From the NCBI GenBank assembly GCA_039931435.1, contig JBDTRY010000085.1:1-14349 (forward strand): a stretch of DNA of 14,349 nt. Direction: 5' to 3'. Under the pieces are notes generated by a model that made no database searches, had not been told where the DNA came from, and worked only from the letters and a program-made list of their open reading frames with translations. Position 1 is the first letter of the stretch, and the number at the start of each line of letters is the position of its first letter. The DNA comes from JBDTRY01 sp039931435. Its GTDB lineage: Bacteria > Acidobacteriota > Thermoanaerobaculia > Gp7-AA8. Position numbers and translations under genes: made by a program. This document shows, in pieces, positions 8,663 to 14,349 of this stretch.

Positions 8663-9793
8663 TCAGGCTTCTTCGATGATACCAAGCAGTACAGAACCGT
8701 ATCGGTCCCACGAATATTTTTGGGCGCTCGCTCGTGCCCCCAGCGCCAGCGCCCTCCGGTCGGCGTTCTCGAAATATCGATCCACCGCCGCCGCCAGCGC
8801 TGCCGGATCCTCAGGAGCGATGAGGATGCCGTTCACCCCATCGTTGATGATGTCCGGAAGGCCGCCGACAGCAGTGGCAATGACGGGTTTCCCGAAGTAG
8901 AAAGCGCTCATGGCCACACCGCTCTGGTTCTCGTATCGGTAGGGAGCGATGATCACATCCGAGGCAGCGAACCAGTTTGCTACCTCGGCGTCCGGGATGT
9001 AGCGGGTCTCGAAGCGAACCCTTCCGGCAATTCCCTCTTCGTCGACAATGCGCTGGTATCTCGCTTCGTCGCCGAACCAGATCTCCCCTACCACCAACAG
9101 GAGAACGTCCGCTGACACAGCTTTCCACGCTTTCAATGCCAGATCGAGTCCCTTGAAGGGTCGAATGTTTCCAAAGAACAAGGCAACTCTGGAAGCCTCG
9201 ATCCCGAGGACTCTCCGAGCGTCGTCCGTCGACGGGATGTCAGTGCCGATCGCCAGCACCGGAAGGAACAGCTGCACGGTGGCCTTCGCCGTCCGCTCGC
9301 CCAACCTCTCCCGCACTTCTTCGACCGACTTCGCAGAGTGAACGACGAGGGTATCGGCGCGGGCCAGTACGCGGTTGGCCAGGAAGGACTTCCATCGCTT
9401 CGGCTCCTTGTCTCCAATGTTGTGACACTGGACGATGACCCGCGTGCTGCGTCGCAGGAACAGGCAGATGGTCAGATAAGGGATGGCCCAGATCCACACC
9501 CACCAGACGATGATCAGCACGTCAGGCGGTACTCTTCGCAGACGCAGCCCCTCGCGAATCCATGTGAAGGGATTCAGGACATCCAGAGAATAGCGGGCGT
9601 CCTCTGGCGCCAGATGGCGCACGGTTTCGTCGATATCGTTTCCTCCGGGATAGAAGCGCTTTGGAAACTGGCGAGAGAACGAGACGAGGGAGAGGTCCGT
9701 GTGCCCTCGCAACTGCCGTCCCAGTTCGACCGTCGAAAGCGAGATCGCCCCCCGGTACGGAAAGACAGGGCCAATGAGCGTCACACCTTTCAC
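8663..9793 (-). CDS. GT4-family (GT-B fold) glycosyltransferase
   Basis: This 376-residue glycosyltransferase of the GT4/GT1 group moves a sugar from a nucleotide donor to a lipid-linked or glycan acceptor. The N-terminal half starts with LIGPVFPYRGAIS, the acceptor-side glycine loop. The donor half has FFGNIRPFKGLDLAL, with the basic residues that hold the donor phosphates, then LLLVVGE and a C-terminal FYFGKPVIATAVGGLPDII plus GILIAPEDP. The first Glu of the classic E-x7-E motif is absent; NQSGVAMSAFYFGKPV stands there, as in a common subgroup of these enzymes. A hydrophobic stretch around VLIIVWWVWIWAIPYLTICL may be a membrane-associating surface. The start is a GTG at 9793 without a clear ribosome binding site; downstream choices would cut the first beta strand. 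The gene is first of a two-gene unit with the radical SAM gene and diverges from the GT2 gene. The sugar donor cannot be told. Confidence 0.92.
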   Translation of the reverse strand: MKGVTLIGPVFPYRGAISLSTVELGRQLRGHTDLSLVSFSRQFPKRFYPGGNDIDETVRHLAPEDARYSLDVLNPFTWIREGLRLRRVPPDVLIIVWWVWIWAIPYLTICLFLRRSTRVIVQCHNIGDKEPKRWKSFLANRVLARADTLVVHSAKSVEEVRERLGERTAKATVQLFLPVLAIGTDIPSTDDARRVLGIEASRVALFFGNIRPFKGLDLALKAWKAVSADVLLLVVGEIWFGDEARYQRIVDEEGIAGRVRFETRYIPDAEVANWFAASDVIIAPYRYENQSGVAMSAFYFGKPVIATAVGGLPDIINDGVNGILIAPEDPAALAAAVDRYFENADRRALALGARASAQKYSWDRYGSVLLGIIEEA

Positions 9794-9995
9794 GTGGTCA
9801 GGATTTTACACGCCGTTCGTCTCGGACCCCCGACATCGACGGACGGTCTGGCAGCGTAGACTTGCTCCCGGACGGTCACAGCAGGCATCATTCGCAGGTG
9901 TTGTCCCCACCCGCGCCCGTAAGCGCGCTCGACCATACAACGCGCGGTAATCCCGCCATTCGCTTCGGACCTGGTACCGGATTGACGAGGAGCGA
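9794..9995. promoter_or_regulatory. Divergent intergenic region between the GT4 and GT2 genes
   Basis: These 202 bases must hold promoters for both directions. On the minus strand TAAAAT (9808-9803) is a good -10 match only nine bases before the GTG at 9793, which would make the GT4 mRNA leaderless or nearly so; no convincing -35 goes with it. On the plus strand no clear promoter is seen. A GCGCG/CGCGC inverted repeat with a 13-base spacer lies near 9927-9949. No open frame here looks like a gene. Confidence 0.3.
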
Positions 9996-11243
9996 TTGAA
10001 GCTGATCATCCAGATCCCGGCATTCAACGAAGAGCAGACCATCGCCCGCACGCTGGCAGATCTTCCGAAGAAAATCGGCCGGATCACGTCGATTGAAACG
10101 CTCCTCATCGACGATGGCAGCACCGACCGAACGATCGAAGTGGCCCGAAATGCGGGAATCGATCATGTGGTGCGCATGCTCAATCATCGTGGTCTGGCCA
10201 CGGCATTCATCGCCGGGATCCACGCGGCGCTGCGGCTGGGTGCGGACGTCATCGTCAACACCGATGCCGATAACCAGTACGTCGGAGCGGACATCGCGCT
10301 GCTGGTCGCTCCGATCCTCGATGGCACGGCCGATGTGGTCATCGGTGACCGGGACACGAAAGCTTCGCCCCATATGTCGTCCTTCAAACGGTTGCTTCAG
10401 CGAATCGGGAGTCGCGCCGTGGGCATCGCCTCGGGAATGAAAGTTCCGGACGTTACCAGCGGTCTGCGCGCGTTTTCTCGCGAGGCGGCGTACGAGATCA
10501 ACGTTTTCAATCCGTTTACCTACACACTGGAAACGATCATTCAAGCGGGGAACCGCAACCTGCAGGTCCAGTCTGTGAAGGTCCGGACGAATGCCCCGCT
10601 GCGCCCCTCCCGGCTCTACCGGGGAATGGGTAGTTACGTCCGTAAATCAGCTGCGACGATCTTCAGAATTTATGCGCTTTACAAACCGCTGAAGACGTTT
10701 TTTTTCATCGGAGCGCTGCTTCTCCTGGCCGGAGCCGCGATCGGCGCGCGATTCCTTTATTTCATGGCCACAGCAGGAGGCGCCGGTCACGTTCAATCGC
10801 TCATCCTCACTGCCGTGTTTCTCATCGTGGGGTTCCAGACGTTGCTCATCGGTCTCGTGGCCGATCTGATCTCGGTGAATCGCAGACTGAGTGAGGAAGT
10901 CCTGATCAGGATGAAAAAGCTCGATCGTCAGGCCAAGCAACGGCCGGTCCAGCGCCGGCATCCCGAGGCGCGCTCCCGTCACGAATCACCTCCGTCGGGC
11001 GCGAGTCCGGTCCCGGAGCCGCAGTGGGTCTGGTTGATCGACGAAGCCAGAATCGATGAGAGATCATCGCTGGCCCCGACCGAGACCTCCATGACACCAG
11101 GCCAGTCCCAGCCTGGAAAACGGCGTCGTCGGCGCGGAGGAATGCGGAACGTGCCCGGCCAGAAAGGAACCCGGGAGCGAATCCCCCACCAGCACGGCGG
11201 TCGCGGTACCGACCGCAGTTCAGACGACGATACCCGGAAGTAG
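9996..11243 (+). CDS. GT2-family (dolichol-phosphate mannosyltransferase-like) membrane glycosyltransferase with charged tail
   Basis: This 415-residue protein has an N-terminal GT-A domain of the polyprenol-phosphate sugar synthase type. Its motifs are IIQIPAFNEEQTI (4-16), LLIDDGSTD (36-44) and the metal-binding D90-A91-D92. VTSGLRAFSR further on fits the DPM1-like group. Two membrane segments follow, about 235-256 and 269-289, so the enzyme is anchored and probably loads a sugar onto a lipid carrier. From about residue 312 the family similarity ends. The last ~104 residues are rich in Arg, Pro, Gly, Ser and Glu, look disordered and include five successive Arg (376-380). The start is TTG at 9996, with GAGGAG only three bases upstream; an in-frame stop lies shortly upstream and no ATG competes. 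It diverges from the GT4-radical SAM pair and likely serves the same glycan pathway. Confidence 0.92.
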   Translation: MKLIIQIPAFNEEQTIARTLADLPKKIGRITSIETLLIDDGSTDRTIEVARNAGIDHVVRMLNHRGLATAFIAGIHAALRLGADVIVNTDADNQYVGADIALLVAPILDGTADVVIGDRDTKASPHMSSFKRLLQRIGSRAVGIASGMKVPDVTSGLRAFSREAAYEINVFNPFTYTLETIIQAGNRNLQVQSVKVRTNAPLRPSRLYRGMGSYVRKSAATIFRIYALYKPLKTFFFIGALLLLAGAAIGARFLYFMATAGGAGHVQSLILTAVFLIVGFQTLLIGLVADLISVNRRLSEEVLIRMKKLDRQAKQRPVQRRHPEARSRHESPPSGASPVPEPQWVWLIDEARIDERSSLAPTETSMTPGQSQPGKRRRRRGGMRNVPGQKGTRERIPHQHGGRGTDRSSDDDTRK

Positions 11244-11261
11244 GAACGTCGACTTCGAGCA

Positions 11262-11282
11262 ATGCCGTCCTACCGTCGGCAT
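11262..11282. terminator. Hairpin between convergent GT2 and hydrolase genes
   Basis: ATGCCG (11262-11267) and CGGCAT (11277-11282) form a six-pair stem over a nine-base loop, in the 73-base gap between two converging genes. There is no T-run on either strand, so only the position supports a terminator role. Confidence 0.25.
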
Positions 11283-11316
11283 CCGGCCGTGTTACACCAA
11301 TCGGAAACGCTCAGGT

Positions 11317-12174
11317 TCAGGTGTACGTTCTCACGAATCGTTCTGAGATGTTGAAAGCCAGTTGAAGCTCGTCCGGAACCGTGACCAGAGGATGAATTGC
11401 GCCGTAGGTATGCCCGGCATTTCCAATCAGAAGCAGTGAGACGGTCTGCCCGGCGGCTGCGATGCGTTTTCCCTCTTCCACAGGAACGCTCTCATCTCTC
11501 ACTCCATGGACGATGAGCGCAGGCCGCTGCAAAGCGCCCACGGCTCGCTCGATATCGAGAGCCTCGCTGTTTGTCTCGCAGTCATCGAGAAGCTTCGTGG
11601 AGACCCGCATCGCCTGCCCCGTCCGGCTGTTCGTGGCGTCGATGAATCCCTCGTCGCGCCACTTCCGTTTCGCCTCGTCATTCCAGCGGTCCACACTGGC
11701 GATCGAGCTCCAGGTGACGATGCCGCGCACAGAAGGTGTGGCTGCCGCCGTGAGAATGACCGCCGCTCCTCCCCGCGAGTGCCCGAGAAGGAAGAGTGGC
11801 AGGTGCCTCAACTCCGGATGGGCCTCGGCATACCCGATCACGCTCCGGAGATCGGAGAGTTGCGTGCTGTACGTGTCGTTCTCAAACAGGTCCAGCCTGT
11901 CGAATTCGTCGGGCCTGTCTCCAATGCCGTTTCGGGACATGTCGAAGCGCACCGAGGCGATGTGGTGGCGGGCGAACTGCTCACTCACCCATGGAAAGAA
12001 TCCCCATTCCCTGAAGCCCTTGAAACCATGCACGATGATTACGTATGCACGGGCGTTCCTGGGGAGTGTGAACGTTCCCCGGATGGGAAGCCCCTCGGCC
12101 GATTCGATGGCGAACGACGATTGCGAGCTTCCGCTCTTCGCCGCCGCCTCGGGCGGGCTGTCGAGATCAGACAT
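11317..12174 (-). CDS. Alpha/beta hydrolase (serine esterase/peptidase-like)
   Basis: This 285-residue alpha/beta hydrolase has the oxyanion motif HGFKGFREWG, followed by the nucleophile elbow GHSRGG with S133. D227 (HGVRDESVP) and H255 (NAGHTYG) complete the triad. The fold resembles dienelactone hydrolase/acyl-peptidase-like enzymes. The N-terminal ~25 residues are polar and there is no signal peptide, so it should be cytoplasmic. The substrate is unknown. The ATG at 12174 overlaps the ychF stop by eight bases (ATGTCTGA), typical of coupled translation. An in-frame ATG at 12195 with AGGA five bases before it is a real alternative and would add seven residues. Further upstream codons in this frame only mirror ychF and should not be included. 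The gene is the last of a two-gene unit. Confidence 0.9.
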   Translation of the reverse strand: MSDLDSPPEAAAKSGSSQSSFAIESAEGLPIRGTFTLPRNARAYVIIVHGFKGFREWGFFPWVSEQFARHHIASVRFDMSRNGIGDRPDEFDRLDLFENDTYSTQLSDLRSVIGYAEAHPELRHLPLFLLGHSRGGAAVILTAAATPSVRGIVTWSSIASVDRWNDEAKRKWRDEGFIDATNSRTGQAMRVSTKLLDDCETNSEALDIERAVGALQRPALIVHGVRDESVPVEEGKRIAAAGQTVSLLLIGNAGHTYGAIHPLVTVPDELQLAFNISERFVRTYT

Positions 12175-13261
12175 TGAACCTGAAGAGGATGACATCTCCG
12201 TCCTGCACTTCGTATTCCTTGCCTTCGGAGCGCATCTTCCCGGCCGCGCGCGCGGCTTGCTCCCCACCCAGATCGAGAAGCAGTTCGTAGTGAATGGTCT
12301 CGGCCCGGATGAAACCACGCTCGAAGTCGCTATGAATCTTTCCGGCGGCTTGTGGGGCCCGGCTTCCGCGCTCGATCGTCCAGGCGCGGGACTCCTTGGG
12401 GCCGACGGTGAAGAATGTCTCGAGGGCGAGGAGCCGGTACGCCGCCCGAATCAGAGACTGCAGACCCGGCTCGGCCAGGCCCATGTCGTGGAGAAACTCC
12501 GCCCGTTCGCTCTCGGCCAATTGCGCGATCTGCGCTTCGAGCTCCCCGGCGATGACCACCACTTCTCCCTTTTTCTCTTCTGCAATCCGGCGAACACTAA
12601 GCACGGCCGGCGTGTCCTGACCGAGGTCTGCTTCACCGACGTTGGCCACGAAGAGAACGGGTTTGAGGGTAAGCAGATTCAGATCCCTCAACGCTTCTCT
12701 CTCGTCCTCATTGAACTGCAGAGCGCGTAACGGAGTGCCATGGTCGATGGCCTCGGAGGCCCTGGTCAGCGCAGCCATGATCACCTGCGCGTCCTTTTGA
12801 CCAGCGCGGGCCAGTCGAGCTACCCGGTCCATTTTTTTTGTGACCGATTCAAGATCGGCAAGAAGCAATTCCGTTTCAATGATATCGATATCGCGAGCGG
12901 GGTCGACGCTGCCTTCGACGTGGACGACATTGGAGTCCTCGAAGCAGCGCACGACGTGGATGATGGCGTCGGTCTCGCGGATATTGGCCAGGAACTGATT
13001 GCCCAGTCCCTCTCCTTTGCTGGCACCGCGAACGAGTCCGGCAATGTCCACGACTTTCAGGTCTGTATAGACGGTCTGTTTGCTGGCGGCCATTCCGGAC
13101 AGACGGGTCAGCCGATCGTCGATGACGGGAACGATTCCCACATTCGGCTCGATGGTGCAGAACGGATAATTCGCGCTCTGCGCACCGGCGGCGGTGAGAG
13201 CGTTGAAGATTGTCGATTTTCCGACGTTGGGCAGGCCAACGATTCCAGCACTGAGGGCCAT
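12167..13261 (-). CDS. ychF: YchF/Obg-family GTPase-ATPase
   Basis: This 364-residue protein is YchF (OLA1 group), a universally conserved P-loop NTPase that binds ribosomes and hydrolyses ATP better than GTP. It is linked to stress responses and start-codon control. The P-loop is GLPNVGKST (9-17), followed by the NYPFCTIEPNVGIV signature. The G3 region is DIAGLVRGASKGEGLGNQFL, with the family's characteristic loop. The G4 position reads NVGE, the NxxE form that replaces NKxD in this family and relaxes guanine specificity. A helical insert and a C-terminal TGS domain (about 281-364) with AGKIHSDFERGFIRAE and the terminal GDVILFRFNV complete it. Length and motifs are normal. The ATG at 13261 has only a weak purine tract (GAAAGA) upstream. 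The downstream hydrolase gene overlaps its stop. It diverges from the rhodanese gene over 142 bases. Confidence 0.97.
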   Translation of the reverse strand: MALSAGIVGLPNVGKSTIFNALTAAGAQSANYPFCTIEPNVGIVPVIDDRLTRLSGMAASKQTVYTDLKVVDIAGLVRGASKGEGLGNQFLANIRETDAIIHVVRCFEDSNVVHVEGSVDPARDIDIIETELLLADLESVTKKMDRVARLARAGQKDAQVIMAALTRASEAIDHGTPLRALQFNEDEREALRDLNLLTLKPVLFVANVGEADLGQDTPAVLSVRRIAEEKKGEVVVIAGELEAQIAQLAESERAEFLHDMGLAEPGLQSLIRAAYRLLALETFFTVGPKESRAWTIERGSRAPQAAGKIHSDFERGFIRAETIHYELLLDLGGEQAARAAGKMRSEGKEYEVQDGDVILFRFNV

Positions 13262-13347
13262 CTGATCAGTTCTTTCGTGGAACGCGCGCGTCGGCGCACA
13301 TTCGGGCGAGCGGGCAGCAGCTCACCACCGGCAGGCGGGCATGATAG

Positions 13348-13380
13348 CAGGTCAGGCAGAACCTGTCCCGGCGTCGGGAC
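13348..13380 (+). promoter_or_regulatory. Two adjacent inverted repeats in the rhodanese leader
   Basis: CAGGT-caggcaga-ACCTG (13348-13365) is followed at once by GTCCCG-gcgt-CGGGAC (13365-13380), a perfect six-pair stem with a four-base loop that ends 23 bases before the ATG. They share one base. They may be leader hairpins or an operator. A CATGAT at 13340-13345, just upstream, is a loose -10 match; no -35 is visible. Function is inferred only from position. Confidence 0.33.
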
Positions 13381-13403
13381 GTCGTACCGGAGAGGACTCG
13401 ATC

Positions 13404-13988
13404 ATGAAGATGAGAACGGTCGCCGCCACCATTCTGTTCTGCACCTCCATTGCTGCCACCGGGGGCAGCCAGCCCGCGCCGGACAACCCGGCAATCGACA
13501 TGAGCGGATACCTGCGCACCGCTCAGGAGGCGGCTCAGTACCGGACGACACACCGCCTCTCCGAGGACGATTTCATCCGGATGAGCCACGAACCGGGCAC
13601 GATCGTTCTGGACGCCCGCAGCGCCGGCCGATACAACGAACTGCACGTTAGAGGCGCCATCAACCTCAGCTTCCCGGACCTGACCATCGACAGCCTGAAA
13701 TCGACGATTCCAGATCCGGACACTCGCATCCTGATCTACTGCAACAACAACTTCCGTGGCGCCGAGGGCCCCTTCCCGTCAAAGCTTCCAGCCGCATCAC
13801 TGAACCTGTCCACCTTCATCGCCCTCTATACGTACGGCTATCGCAACATCTACGAACTCGGGCCACTTCTTGATCTGAAGTCCTCGCGATTAAGTTTTGA
13901 AGCTGGATCCGGGCTATTCGGAGGCCAGCCAGCGGCCACCTCCGCTGAGGACACCGGCGAGAATTATCACGAGCGTTTTCGGCGTTGA
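13404..13988 (+). CDS. Exported rhodanese-domain protein
   Basis: This 194-residue protein has a rhodanese (sulfurtransferase-like) domain. The N-terminus MKMRTVAATILFCTSIAATG is a signal peptide: a short basic start, a hydrophobic core and small residues near 17-19. The Cys in its core is not a good lipobox (FC), so ordinary signal peptidase cleavage to the periplasm is more likely. The domain starts near IVLDARSAGRYNELHVRGAINL, and the active-site loop is ILIYCNNNFR, with C113 and R118 (C-x4-R), so persulfide chemistry is possible. A C-terminal part with LYTYGYRNIYELGPLLDL is typical of one bacterial rhodanese subgroup. AGAGGA-type AGAGGA at 13391, seven bases before the ATG, fixes the start; an upstream in-frame ATG at 13341 is not supported. 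The DUF2277 gene follows 18 bases later and is probably co-transcribed. Confidence 0.9.
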   Translation: MKMRTVAATILFCTSIAATGGSQPAPDNPAIDMSGYLRTAQEAAQYRTTHRLSEDDFIRMSHEPGTIVLDARSAGRYNELHVRGAINLSFPDLTIDSLKSTIPDPDTRILIYCNNNFRGAEGPFPSKLPAASLNLSTFIALYTYGYRNIYELGPLLDLKSSRLSFEAGSGLFGGQPAATSAEDTGENYHERFRR

Positions 13989-14006
13989 CGGGCTGCAGGA
14001 GACCCT

Positions 14007-14276
14007 ATGTGCAGAAATATCAAAACTCTCTTCAACTTCGAGCCTCCGGCAACTTCTGAAGAAGTCCGGAACGCCTCGCTGCAATTCGTCAGGAAACTAT
14101 GCGGCTTCACTAAACCGTCGAAGGCGAATGAAGCGGCTTTCGATCAGGCCGTCGATGATATCGCCACCATCGCCGATACGCTCCTGGCCTCACTTGTGAC
14201 CACCGCCGATCCGAAGGACCGGGAGGTCGAAGCGGCCCGGCTTCGCGAACGATCCGCAAAACGCTTCAGCACCTAG
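14007..14276 (+). CDS. DUF2277 family protein
   Basis: This 89-residue protein matches DUF2277 by its opening MCRNIKTLFNFEPPAT, followed by LQFVRKLCGFTKPSKANEAAF and a charged end with DREVEAARLRERSAKRF. It is a small soluble, mostly helical protein with no signal peptide. The family is common in bacteria and its function is not known to me. The conserved start with Cys2 and Cys33 could bind a metal or be redox-active, but that is only a thought. AGGAG five bases before the ATG is a strong ribosome binding site. The gene follows the exported rhodanese gene by 18 bases, so the pair is probably one operon, although the products would sit in different compartments. Confidence 0.93.
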   Translation: MCRNIKTLFNFEPPATSEEVRNASLQFVRKLCGFTKPSKANEAAFDQAVDDIATIADTLLASLVTTADPKDREVEAARLRERSAKRFST

Positions 14277-14302
14277 TGGCGTGTAAACGATGAGCGGTAC
14301 CA

Positions 14303-14317
14303 GATCGCGCAGCGATC
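14303..14317. repeat. Perfect palindrome at the right edge, possible dispersed repeat
   Basis: GATCGC-gca-GCGATC is a perfect six-pair inverted repeat, 27 bases after the DUF2277 stop. It is followed by purine-rich GGCGAGGAGGGCAAGG and a GGCGCGCC palindrome that runs to the window edge. It looks like the start of an intergenic repeat or a terminator stem without a T-run. Only one copy is visible here, so the repeat idea is untested. Confidence 0.3.
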
Positions 14318-14349
14318 GGCGAGGAGGGCAAGGCGCGCCGACGCAGACA

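Noticed and set aside
11462..12730. A 422-codon plus-strand frame across the hydrolase and ychF genes
   Set aside because: It crosses two well-supported minus-strand genes, has no ribosome binding site and its product has no family motif.
14290..14349. The start of another gene (ATG at 14290, open to the window end)
   Set aside because: There is no ribosome binding site, only 20 codons are visible, and the sequence is palindromic and purine-rich like an intergenic element.

Overview
The window is a GC-rich (roughly 60%) piece of bacterial chromosome. It has densely packed, mostly housekeeping-type genes and no rRNA, tRNA, CRISPR array, insertion sequence or phage gene that I can recognise. 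A secreted protein with a signal peptide, a multi-PAS c-di-GMP protein and a polysaccharide-type glycosyltransferase group suggest a free-living Gram-negative-type bacterium. Acidobacteriota or a neighbouring environmental phylum is possible, but this is a guess from gene style, not from a marker.

Layout. (1) 1-1824, plus: ribosome-associated GTPase TypA/BipA, cut at its N-terminus by the window edge, with an inserted segment next to switch I. (2) 1844-4720, minus, convergent with it: a four-PAS GGDEF-EAL protein that makes and/or degrades cyclic di-GMP. Upstream of it is a ~405-base gene-free stretch (4721-5125) with a hairpin close to the start codon. (3) 5126-5392, minus: a small hydrophilic, probably disordered protein with a strong ribosome binding site and unknown function. 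(4) 5469-6605, minus: a PLP- and metal-dependent D-threonine aldolase/D-serine dehydratase-like enzyme. It diverges over 23 bases from (5) dinB, DNA polymerase IV (6629-7702, plus). (6) 7730-9793, minus: a two-gene unit of a GT4 glycosyltransferase followed with no gap by a radical SAM/SPASM protein. It diverges over 202 bases from (7) a membrane-anchored GT2 glycosyltransferase with a long charged tail (9996-11243, plus). (8) 11317-13261, minus: GTPase YchF and, overlapping its stop codon, an alpha/beta hydrolase. (9) 13404-14276, plus: an exported rhodanese-domain protein and a DUF2277 protein, 18 bases apart. A short palindromic sequence follows at the right edge.

How the genes relate. The three genes in 7730-11243 look like part of a cell-surface glycan or glycolipid pathway, but the cluster is incomplete here and its product cannot be named. 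TypA and YchF are translation-linked GTPases, dinB is translesion synthesis, and the c-di-GMP protein is signalling. I see no evidence that these form one system. No defence system or other obviously new multi-gene machine is visible. The best leads are the TypA insertion, the small orphan protein, the GT4-radical SAM pair, the GT2 tail and the structured leaders before the GGDEF-EAL and rhodanese genes.
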